Source: Campylobacterales bacterium (lineage in GTDB: Bacteria > Campylobacterota > Campylobacteria > Campylobacterales > Sulfurovaceae). Taken from it: a stretch of DNA of 10,214 nt. The DNA is taken from contig JACXUN010000036.1 of assembly GCA_014763905.1 (NCBI GenBank), positions 1 to 10,214 on the forward strand, written 5' to 3'. Shown here one piece after another: positions 1 to 6,885 of the stretch; the first letter of the stretch is position 1, and the number at the start of each line of letters is the position of its first letter. The position numbers were made by a program, and so were the translations under genes. Below the pieces are notes generated by a model. It ran no database searches and was not told the origin of the DNA. It saw only the letters and a program-made list of their open reading frames with translations.

Positions 1-358
1 GCATTGTTGAGCTTTTAACCTTTTATATTTTGATCCAAGCGAAAGATGCTGGGAAAATCGATCATCAAATTTATATTGGCGATAATACGCTCCTTTTTAT
101 ATCAGTTTGAGTTTTTCAATGAACTTAAAATCTTTTCTAAATTTTGTCTTTGATGTTTATGTTTATCCAAATTTTGTTCAAAACATATCTCTATTTTTTT
201 GCATCATTTATCCTATGATATAAATGATAATTATATATCATAGAGTCTAATTTGTCAATTTTGGTTTTGAGAGATTTCCATTTCTTTGTTCTGGCTATTA
301 TTGAACTCAGATGCTAAGCAAAAATCTACCTCAAAACAAGTACAATAAACATAAAATC
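1..358. other. AT-rich region without a convincing gene
   Basis: This stretch is very AT-rich and stops occur often in every frame. One open frame enters from the left edge on the plus strand and ends with TGA at 108-110 (35 residues, ending in ...GDNTLLFISV). It could be the tail of a gene outside the window, but I do not recognise it and its composition does not separate it from chance. Apart from the inverted repeat at 214-244 and a possible TACAAT -10 box at 341-346, I see no tRNA, terminator or mobile-element end. Confidence 0.5.
214..244. repeat. 10-bp AT-rich inverted repeat, possible operator
   Basis: The arms CTATGATATA (214-223) and TATATCATAG (235-244) are perfect reverse complements around an 11-base spacer containing AATGATAAT. 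The centre resembles part of the classical Fur box but matches only about 11 of 19 positions. No T-run follows the right arm, so it does not look like an intrinsic terminator. A regulatory role is a guess. Confidence 0.4.
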
Positions 359-526
359 ATGAAATCCAATAAAGAAAACTACAACCAACTCAGCCAAGAG
401 CTAGAATAGGCATTAAAAGAGCATCTTTTCGATCAAGAGTATGCGATAGAGAGCATCGTCAAAGCGTTGATTCAATCTTCACTTTTCGTTTTTCGTCCCA
501 TTGATAGTACTCGGAATGGAGGGTAG
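359..526 (+). pseudogene. Truncated AAA-type ATPase gene start with in-frame stop
   Basis: ATG at 359 opens a 16-codon frame ending in TAG at 407-409. The same frame continues with a protein-like segment, ALKEHLFDQEYAIESIVKAL, until TAG at 524-526. The pattern L-F-D-Q-E-x-A-I-x-x-I-x-x-A-L resembles the segment just before the P-loop in Clp/AAA+ proteins (compare VxGQxxAIxxIxxAI). The P-loop and everything after it are missing. A single base change at 407 would restore a sense codon. The frame meets the opposite-strand remnant at 459-611, so the real homology probably ends near 475-495. No good ribosome binding site precedes the ATG. I read this as the dead front end of an ATPase gene; the family assignment rests on a short motif and is uncertain. 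Confidence 0.45.
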
Positions 527-566
527 GAAAGTTTTGTTGGAATTGCTGTTGATACGCTTTGACGAT
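455..566. repeat. 13-bp inverted repeat spanning the junction of two gene remnants
   Basis: ATCGTCAAAGCGT at 455-467 is the exact reverse complement of ACGCTTTGACGAT at 554-566. On its own coding strand each arm encodes Ile-Val-Lys-Ala: in the ATPase remnant on plus, and in the 50-codon remnant on minus. The stop codon of the minus remnant (459-461) falls inside the left arm. The match may be chance from shared codons, or it may have taken part in the rearrangement that joined the two remnants. Confidence 0.5.
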
Positions 567-611
567 ACCGGTTCGTTTATCCATAAAGCCGCCGATGAAG
601 AGGAGGGTCAT
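459..611 (-). pseudogene. 50-codon N-terminal remnant of an unknown gene
   Basis: Reading minus from ATG at 611, the frame encodes 50 residues starting MTLLFIGGFMDKRTGIVKAY and containing an aromatic YYQWDE segment, and it stops at 459-461. A good Shine-Dalgarno (GAGG, about 8 bases upstream) and the 21-base gap after the DUF2237 stop suggest it was once the second gene of that operon. A beginning of the type hydrophobic strand, GG, F would suit an alpha/beta-hydrolase-like protein, but no nucleophile motif is present and 50 residues are too few for a domain. It ends exactly where the opposite-strand ATPase remnant begins, which points to truncation by deletion rather than a native small protein. 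A real short ORF cannot be excluded. Confidence 0.45.
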
Positions 612-632
612 ATTTACCTCGAACACTATGAC

Positions 633-1019
633 TTATGAATTCACATTCCGTTCTACATCCACCGCATATTTTTTCAATGTCTCCAGACTTACATACTCCA
701 AGATCACCTGATGGGTGGCGTTCAGATAGATTTGGGGTGCTATATTGTCTCGTAGAGATCGTAGAAAATTACCGGCAGCCAAACACCATCGATCACCGGG
801 TTTGACACCGGGAAAGTTGTACTGCGGCATGGGGGTAGAGAGATCATTGCCTATTTGTTTGGAATAAGCCAAGAACTCTTCCGTCGCCAAGATACAGACG
901 GTATGCCATCCCGGGTTATCGATACCGGAGTTACAAGATCCATCACGAAAAAAACCGGTCATAGGGCGTTTACTGCAAACTTCTAAAGGTTCGCCAAATA
1001 CATTGAGGGGTTTAAACAT
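633..1019 (-). CDS. DUF2237 family protein
   Basis: The 128-residue product matches the DUF2237 (COG3651) pattern along its whole length: NVFGEPLEVCS near the start, TGFFRDGSCNSG (residues 21-32), HTVCILATEEFL (39-50), GNDLSTPMPQYNFPGVKPGD (58-76 region), RWCLAAG (77-83) and ATHQ (101-104). Cysteines at 15, 29, 42 and 79 sit in the conserved blocks. The family has no established function; it is a small soluble protein, presumably cytoplasmic, as I see no signal peptide. GGAG at 1027-1030 lies 7 bases before the ATG, and a TATTAT -10 candidate is at 1043-1048 (minus), which supports this start and a promoter of its own. It is transcribed divergently from the DUF302 gene and followed by a truncated gene. 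Family assignment is firm; role unknown. Confidence 0.9.
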   Translation of the reverse strand: MFKPLNVFGEPLEVCSKRPMTGFFRDGSCNSGIDNPGWHTVCILATEEFLAYSKQIGNDLSTPMPQYNFPGVKPGDRWCLAAGNFLRSLRDNIAPQIYLNATHQVILEYVSLETLKKYAVDVERNVNS

Positions 1020-1127
1020 TGTGTTACTCCGTTTTTAAATCTATAATAGACTATTTTGATAAATGAGAGTTGAATATGGGGCATAATTTTTATGATATTA
1101 AGTTTTTTTTATTTTTTATGGATAAAA

Positions 1128-1210
1128 AAGAAACAATCTAAAAAATAAAATAATCCGATTTAAAAACATAAGTATAATTAATCTTAGATTCAAATTGTTT
1201 CTTCTATAAT
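1128..1210 (+). promoter_or_regulatory. Promoter of the DUF302 gene with flanking inverted repeat
   Basis: TATAAT at 1205-1210 is a perfect -10 box about 45 bases before the DUF302 start codon; no good -35 is visible, as is common in Campylobacterota. Just upstream, AAGAAACAATCTA (1128-1140) is mirrored by TAGATT (1185-1190) plus ATTGTTTCTT (1194-1203). This gives a long imperfect inverted repeat whose right arm abuts the -10 box. That placement would suit a repressor or a looping site, but the region is so AT-rich that chance is possible. Positions 1112-1129 also hold a tight A/T palindrome. Confidence 0.5.
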
Positions 1211-1255
1211 TGCCTAGACAAAGAAACTCAAACCTACGTTTAATAAGGAGACACG

Positions 1256-1852
1256 ATGAATTTTATCAAAACAATACTTGCCTTGATCGGTTTAGTGGTC
1301 GTAATAGGTATTGCTACGATGATGGTGAAGTATGGATCTAGTATTAGCCAAATGGATCCAAGAGCGTTAGAACTCTATGCCAAGATGGGTGATACGATAC
1401 TAACAACAGGAAACCCGGCTAAAGGAATGATCCTTAAGAGAAAATTGGTTATCCCTGAAGATGTGAGTAAGGAAGAGGCAATTGAGAATGCTCTTGAGAT
1501 TCTTGATGAAGTCGCTGAAGAGAGTGGATTGGCACGTGTAGATGAAAAAACCATGCCAAGAAACGGTAAATTTATGAAAGACGGTGGTCTCTATACGCAT
1601 ATCCGAGCTTACTGTTCTCCGGCTATTGCCGATAAATTCTTAAGCTTCTCTCCGGAGTATGTAGGATTTATGCCGTGCCGTGTTGGAATTGTAGAGAATC
1701 CGGACGGTGAAATTTGGCTCTATACAATGGCTCTTGATATGATGATCTCAGGTGGACATACCCTTCCTCCGGAACTACTTGAGTATGCGAAAAGTATTAG
1801 CGACGCGATGGTCAGTATGATTGACAAAGCCGCTGCCGGAGATGGTCTCTAA
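1256..1852 (+). CDS. Membrane-anchored DUF302 domain protein
   Basis: The product has 198 residues. Residues 4-24 form one hydrophobic segment (FIKTILALIGLVVVIGIATM) that can serve as an uncleaved signal anchor, placing the rest in the periplasm. Residues about 85-170 match the DUF302 fold: the YCSPAIADKFLSFSPEYVGF block (119-138), then MPCRVGIVE (139-147) and DGEIWLYTMALDMM (150-163). Cys120 and Cys141 are the family's two recurring cysteines. DUF302 proteins are small alpha/beta proteins common in sulfur-oxidising bacteria; their biochemical role is not established. AAGGAG at 1245-1250 lies five bases before the ATG, and a TATAAT box precedes it. It converges on apt and is probably monocistronic. 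Domain call is secure, function unknown. Confidence 0.88.
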   Translation: MNFIKTILALIGLVVVIGIATMMVKYGSSISQMDPRALELYAKMGDTILTTGNPAKGMILKRKLVIPEDVSKEEAIENALEILDEVAEESGLARVDEKTMPRNGKFMKDGGLYTHIRAYCSPAIADKFLSFSPEYVGFMPCRVGIVENPDGEIWLYTMALDMMISGGHTLPPELLEYAKSISDAMVSMIDKAAAGDGL

Positions 1853-1862
1853 TATCTTTTCC

Positions 1863-1894
1863 CTATAGTGTCTTAAAAAGTTAAGACACTATAG
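1863..1894. terminator. Shared hairpin between convergent DUF302 gene and apt
   Basis: CTATAGTGTCTTAA (1863-1876) pairs perfectly with 1881-1894 around a four-base loop, a 14-bp stem 11 bases after the DUF302 stop. It overlaps the last codons and stop of apt on the other strand (TAA at 1873-1875). Its place between convergent genes suggests a bidirectional transcript end. Neither strand has a proper T-run after the stem, so it may be an atypical terminator or a 3'-end stabilising structure instead. Confidence 0.6.
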
Positions 1895-2415
1895 ACTTCA
1901 CTCTCGAACTCAGCTTTTCCATTGAGAAACGCTAACTCTGCGATAAAACAACACTCTACACAATTGGCTCCGACTTTATTGATCAGTGAAGCAGCTGCTT
2001 TGGCGGTTCCACCGGTAGCGATCAGGTCATCGATCAACAACACTCTGGCATTTTTGGTCTCTCTAAACGCATCGATATGCACCTCGACTTCATCAAATCC
2101 GTACTCCAGAGTATATTTTTCCGATACGGTGGTATAAGGGAGTTTGCCTTTTTTTCGTACCGGCACAAAACCGATTCCCAATCGATCGGCCAATATGGAA
2201 CCAAATATAAATCCCCGGGCATCAATACCCGCTATATAGTCTAAATCATAACCGGAATAACGGGCTTCCAGATGATTCATCAGCGTTTGAAATGCGTGTG
2301 GATTATTCAGTAGGGTGCTGATGTCTTTGAAAATGATACCTGGCTTAGGAAAATCAGGGATATCTCGAATACTATTTAATATAATGGCTTTATCTTCAGG
2401 AGAGAGAATGAACAT
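1873..2415 (-). CDS. apt: Adenine phosphoribosyltransferase
   Basis: This cytoplasmic purine-salvage enzyme joins adenine to PRPP, giving AMP and pyrophosphate. The 180-residue length is normal for the family. Visible signatures are the N-terminal [15 protein letters not shown] block (19-33), the GIDARGF block (63-69), the [10 protein letters not shown] loop (85-94) and the PRPP-binding motif [14 protein letters not shown] (125-138) with its two acidic residues and the GGT turn. AAGG at 2422-2425 lies 6 bases before the ATG, and a TATAAT box is at 2439-2444. It is divergent from the pyrH operon, so two nucleotide-supply genes share one control region. The C-terminal coding sequence forms half of the hairpin at 1863-1894. 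The call is secure. Confidence 0.97.
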   Translation of the reverse strand: MFILSPEDKAIILNSIRDIPDFPKPGIIFKDISTLLNNPHAFQTLMNHLEARYSGYDLDYIAGIDARGFIFGSILADRLGIGFVPVRKKGKLPYTTVSEKYTLEYGFDEVEVHIDAFRETKNARVLLIDDLIATGGTAKAAASLINKVGANCVECCFIAELAFLNGKAEFESEVYSVLTF

Positions 2416-2438
2416 GGGTAACCTTTTTTGTTTTTGTA

Positions 2439-2444
2439 ATTATA
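2439..2444 (-). promoter_or_regulatory. -10 box of apt
   Basis: On the minus strand this reads TATAAT, a perfect -10 hexamer. It would give a transcription start near 2432 and a leader of roughly 16 bases that just holds the AAGG ribosome binding site. No clear TTGACA lies at the matching -35 spacing, where the sequence is A/T-only. Confidence 0.55.
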
Positions 2445-2495
2445 ACATAAGTTGTTAATTATTTTTAACATGATTATACAATAATAAGCTCTTTT

Positions 2496-2509
2496 TTACC
2501 ATATGGTAA
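2496..2509. promoter_or_regulatory. 14-bp perfect palindrome between apt and pyrH, candidate operator
   Basis: TTACCATATGGTAA is its own reverse complement over all 14 bases. It lies between the divergent -10 boxes of apt (2439-2444) and pyrH (2536-2541), a little upstream of where the pyrH -35 would be. The position fits a dimeric regulator controlling nucleotide genes. No regulator is identified, and no second copy was seen in the window. Confidence 0.45.
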
Positions 2510-2535
2510 GTCAACCAAATTTAAGTACTTTAGGG

Positions 2536-3285
<750 letters not shown>

Positions 3286-3299
3286 CATAAAGGTTTGAA

Positions 3300-3506
3300 A
3301 TGAAAATAGAAAAATTAGCAGCAAAAGCATTAGAGCGGCTTGATTATAATCGATATCTATTGGCAGCAGCCGTTGGAAAACGAGCAGAAGAGATTGCCGC
3401 CGGTGCGACACCGATGGTGAATATGGATCCAAAAGTAGAAAAATTTACCGATATTGCCTTAGTAGAGATTGCAGAAGGTAAGATTATTATTACTGACGAG
3501 GGTTAA
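3300..3506 (+). CDS. rpoZ: RNA polymerase omega subunit
   Basis: The 68-residue product is the small omega subunit that helps fold and hold beta-prime in RNA polymerase. The recognisable pattern is the N-terminal LDYNRYLLAAAVGKRAEEI segment (residues 14-32), matching the conserved R-x-x-L-x-x-x-x-x-x-R-A motif. It is followed by a shortened middle and KFTDIALVEIAEGKI (47-61). AAAGG at 3289-3293 sits 6 bases before the ATG. It is followed by spoT with only one codon between the TAA and the TTG start, in the same frame. The rpoZ-spoT pair is a common arrangement in proteobacteria. In some proteobacteria omega forms part of a ppGpp site on RNA polymerase; whether that holds here is not visible. 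Confidence 0.93.
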   Translation: MKIEKLAAKALERLDYNRYLLAAAVGKRAEEIAAGATPMVNMDPKVEKFTDIALVEIAEGKIIITDEG

Positions 3507-3509
3507 TGC

Positions 3510-5648
3510 TTGGAGGCTTTACTCAGCGAAGTAGCCAAAGTCACTACTATAGAGGAGGCTGAGAAACTCCTCTTCGCCTACATTGATCCCTCTGAACTCA
3601 TTCGAGAAGCCCTAAAACTTTCCAAATATGCACATAAAGGACAGACCCGTAAAAGCGGGGAACCGTATGTCATTCATCCGATTTTAGTTGCGGCGATCAC
3701 CGCATTGATCTCCAGTGATGAGTCGATGGTTGCGGCAGCTTTGATGCATGATGTGGTCGAAGATACCGACTACACGATTGAGGAGATTCGAGAGCTTTTT
3801 GGGGATGATGTGGCATTTTTGGTCGAAGGGTTGACCAAGATTGAAGTGATCCGTGATGAAGAGTTGATTCCGTCAACTTCCAATCAGAAACTGATCTCTT
3901 CCGCCTTAACCTTTAGAAAGATGTTGCTTTTATCGATCAAAGATGTACGGGTATTGGTAGTCAAACTGTGTGACAGGCTGCATAATATGATGACCTTGGA
4001 GGCTCTCCCGCCGCATAAGCAGTTGCGTATTGCCGAGGAGACCATGGTGGTTTATGCTCCGATTGCCCATCGATTGGGTATATCGATGCTGAAAAACCGT
4101 TTAGAAGATTTGAGCTTCTACTATATCTATCCGAATGCCTATGGTGAAATTGAAGAGTATATCAAACGAAACAGTCAAAATCTTCAACTCAAACTCAACA
4201 CTTTTATCCGGCAGGTACAAAACTTGATGTTGCATAACGGATTTAAAAAAGATCAATTTGAGGTCATCGGACGAGTCAAACACTACTATTCGATGTACCA
4301 AAAGATGCAGCGAAAAGGGATCGGTATCGATGAGATTCTGGATCTCTTGGCGATGCGTATCTTGGTCAAAGAGGATATCGATTGTTATAAAGTACTAGGA
4401 TTGCTGCATATCAACTATAAGCCGATTATCTCTCGGTTCAAAGATTATGTCACGCTGCCAAAAGAGAACGGGTATCGAACCATTCATACGACTCTTTTTC
4501 ATGATGAAGGGATTATCGAGGCTCAGATTCGTACCTACGAGATGCACAAAACGGCTGAGTTCGGAGTCGCGGCTCACTGGCGATATAAGAGTGGCGGACG
4601 TGAGAAACAAGAGGTCAACTTAGAGTGGCTGGAGTCGCTTCAGTATCAAAATGAGTCCTTAGAAGAGTTTTATGCCTTGGCAAAAGGGGATCTCTTTTCG
4701 GATGATATCTCTGTCTTTTCTCCAAGAGGAGATCATTTTACCCTGCCGCGAGATGCCGTCACGTTGGATTTTGCATACACCGTTCACTCTGAAATCGGAG
4801 ACAAGGCAGTCGGAGCATTGATCAATAAGCAGAAAGCTTCGCTTTTGAGTACACTTAAAAACGGAGATATTGTACGTATATTGACCGATGATGAGGCTCA
4901 GGTACACTGTTCATGGCTTGATGCCGTGAAAACCTCCAAAGCCAAAGAGGGGATCAAAAGTGCTTGCCGCCAAAAGATTCGAGCTTGTAATCGACTCAGT
5001 GCGATCAATATCTTCGGTAATCTTTTAGAACGTCCGGCTGAAGAGTTGGAGAGTATTTTTGAAGAGAGTAGTTATAAAGAGAGTCTGGATAATGTAACCG
5101 ATAATCGTCAGACCTACCGCGAAGTATTAGAACAGCTGATTCATCGGTATCAAAATGAGTTGAGCGATGATTTTAGCTATCCGGAAGAGTCGGTGCAAGA
5201 GCATTTTACCTTTATCGCTAATAAGCCGATACGAAGTATCGAGTTTGATTACTGCTGTCACCCAAAAATCGGGGATCAGATCGTGGCATTTTACCAAGAT
5301 GATAAAGTGATCATTCATCATAAATTGTGTCAAGAGGCGTATAAAAAGATGCAGCAGCATGAGCCGATGATCTATGTAAGCTGGGTCAATAATAAATCCT
5401 CACGCTATCAGCTGATCATCAGTTTGCAGAACCGTAAAGGGGTGTTGGCTGACCTGTTACATAAACTGGCATTGATGGATCTCAATGTATTGAGTATCGA
5501 GCTGGGGATTACCAGCAGTGAGACGGCTGAGTTCTGTAAGATTGAGGTCGAGAGTAAAGAGAAAAAGAGCAGTAAACTCAAAGAGAAATTGAGCAAAAAG
5601 TTTAAACTGATAGATATTATTAGTCTAAACGATGCTTATAAACATTAA
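3510..5648 (+). CDS. spoT: Bifunctional (p)ppGpp synthetase/hydrolase (RSH)
   Basis: This 712-residue stringent-response enzyme makes and degrades (p)ppGpp. The HD hydrolase domain (about 30-200) keeps every key residue: the RKSGEPYVIHP loop with His56, HDVVED (80-85) and Asp155 in CDRLHN. The synthetase domain (about 235-360) has GRVKHYYSMYQKMQ, Asp278 in LDLLAMR, the RFKD motif (309-312) typical of bifunctional enzymes, NGYRTIHT, and Glu337 in EAQIRT. A TGS domain spans about 398-458, a conserved-cysteine region (CCHPKIGD) about 580-610, and an ACT domain about 630-705. Both activities should therefore be present, as expected if it is the sole RSH of the cell. The start is TTG: no in-frame ATG is possible because the rpoZ stop lies six bases upstream in the same frame, and GAGG near 3498-3501 is well spaced. 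tyrS follows after 21 bases. Confidence 0.95.
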   Translation: MEALLSEVAKVTTIEEAEKLLFAYIDPSELIREALKLSKYAHKGQTRKSGEPYVIHPILVAAITALISSDESMVAAALMHDVVEDTDYTIEEIRELFGDDVAFLVEGLTKIEVIRDEELIPSTSNQKLISSALTFRKMLLLSIKDVRVLVVKLCDRLHNMMTLEALPPHKQLRIAEETMVVYAPIAHRLGISMLKNRLEDLSFYYIYPNAYGEIEEYIKRNSQNLQLKLNTFIRQVQNLMLHNGFKKDQFEVIGRVKHYYSMYQKMQRKGIGIDEILDLLAMRILVKEDIDCYKVLGLLHINYKPIISRFKDYVTLPKENGYRTIHTTLFHDEGIIEAQIRTYEMHKTAEFGVAAHWRYKSGGREKQEVNLEWLESLQYQNESLEEFYALAKGDLFSDDISVFSPRGDHFTLPRDAVTLDFAYTVHSEIGDKAVGALINKQKASLLSTLKNGDIVRILTDDEAQVHCSWLDAVKTSKAKEGIKSACRQKIRACNRLSAINIFGNLLERPAEELESIFEESSYKESLDNVTDNRQTYREVLEQLIHRYQNELSDDFSYPEESVQEHFTFIANKPIRSIEFDYCCHPKIGDQIVAFYQDDKVIIHHKLCQEAYKKMQQHEPMIYVSWVNNKSSRYQLIISLQNRKGVLADLLHKLALMDLNVLSIELGITSSETAEFCKIEVESKEKKSSKLKEKLSKKFKLIDIISLNDAYKH

Positions 5649-5669
5649 ATATTGAAAAGAGGAAAGAAG

Positions 5670-6884
5670 ATGTCAACGACTGAATTGATTGAAACCGCAT
5701 TAAGTGAGATATCCCGTGGAACGGCAGAGATTATCGATATGGAACGGATTAAGAAATTGGTTACCGCATTCTATAATGAGGGAACCACTTATACTGTCAA
5801 AGCGGGGTTTGATCCGACAGGAGCTGATCTTCATTTAGGACACACCGTACTGCTTCAGAAATTACGAACCTTTCAAAATCATGGAGGACGGATTCAGTTA
5901 CTTATCGGTGACTTCACCGCAATGATCGGTGATCCGACCGGGAAGAGTGAAACCCGAAAAGTATTGGATCGTGAAACCATTATGGTCAATGCCAAAACCT
6001 ACCAAGAGCAGGTCTTCAAGGTACTGGATGAATCCAAAACTGAAGTGGTGTTCAACGCCTCTTGGTTAGAGAAGCTGGGAGCAGGGGGAATGGTAGCATT
6101 GACCACTACCTTTAACGTGGCACGAATGCTAGAACGTGACGATTTTGAAAAACGCTATAAATCGGGACAGAGTATTGCGATTTCGGAGTTCTTATATCCG
6201 CTGCTTCAGGGGTATGACAGTGTGGAGCTGAAAAGTGATGTTGAAATCGGCGGAACTGATCAGAAGTTCAACCTTCTTATGGGACGACACCTTCAGAGAG
6301 TCTACGGTACGGGAAAAGAGCAGGCGGTATTGATGATGCCGATTTTAGAAGGGCTTGACGGGGTACAGAAGATGAGTAAATCCCTCAATAACTATATTGG
6401 AATCACCGAAGATCCAAAAGATATCTATGCAAAAACCCTCTCGGTTTCTGATGAGTTGATGTGGCGTTATTATGAGCTATTGAGTGAAAAATCACTCGAA
6501 GCGATTGCGAAAACCAAGGAAGATGTAGCGAATGGGACACTTCACCCGAAAATTGCCAAAGAAAATCTTGCTTTGGAGTTAACCGCAAGGTTTTATAATG
6601 AAGAGTTGGCTACTATGGCAAAGAGTGAGTTTGATAATGTGTTTAAATCAAATCAATTACCTACCGACATGATTGAGTGTGAAGTTGAAGCAGATATTTG
6701 GATCTGTAAAGCGTTAGTAGATGCCGGAATTGAGCCTTCAACTTCTCAAGCAAGAAGAGATATCAAACAGGGAGCAGTGCGAGTGGATCAAGAGAAGATC
6801 AGTGATGATCAGCTTAATTTAAGCTCCGGGGAGTATATCTTGCAAGTGGGTAAACGCAAATTTGCAAAAGTAAAGGTAAAGTAG
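5670..6884 (+). CDS. tyrS: Tyrosyl-tRNA synthetase
   Basis: Charges tRNA-Tyr with tyrosine in the cytoplasm. From ATG at 5670 the product has 404 residues. I prefer this over an in-frame TTG at 5652 because AGAGGA (5658-5663) sits 6 bases before the ATG. Class I signatures are GFDPTGADLHLGH with HLGH at 55-58, IGDFTAMIGDPTGKS (79-93), the tyrosine-binding region EFLYPLLQGYDS (173-184) and KMSKS at 234-238. Residues about 340-402 form an S4-type RNA-binding tail (SQARRDIKQGAVRVD). This is the HLGH/KMSKS subtype found in many Gram-negative bacteria. The last codons overlap the ribosome binding site of the next gene, only one base away. Confidence 0.97.
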   Translation: MSTTELIETALSEISRGTAEIIDMERIKKLVTAFYNEGTTYTVKAGFDPTGADLHLGHTVLLQKLRTFQNHGGRIQLLIGDFTAMIGDPTGKSETRKVLDRETIMVNAKTYQEQVFKVLDESKTEVVFNASWLEKLGAGGMVALTTTFNVARMLERDDFEKRYKSGQSIAISEFLYPLLQGYDSVELKSDVEIGGTDQKFNLLMGRHLQRVYGTGKEQAVLMMPILEGLDGVQKMSKSLNNYIGITEDPKDIYAKTLSVSDELMWRYYELLSEKSLEAIAKTKEDVANGTLHPKIAKENLALELTARFYNEELATMAKSEFDNVFKSNQLPTDMIECEVEADIWICKALVDAGIEPSTSQARRDIKQGAVRVDQEKISDDQLNLSSGEYILQVGKRKFAKVKVK

Positions 6885-6885
6885 A

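Noticed and set aside
1..632. CRISPR array, tRNA, insertion sequence end or attachment site
   Set aside because: I looked for regular repeats, cloverleaf arms and terminal repeats with target duplications and saw none; only simple inverted repeats are present.
3506..3561. ATG at 3506-3508 overlapping the rpoZ stop as the spoT start
   Set aside because: It reads in a different frame from spoT and hits a stop within about 20 codons.
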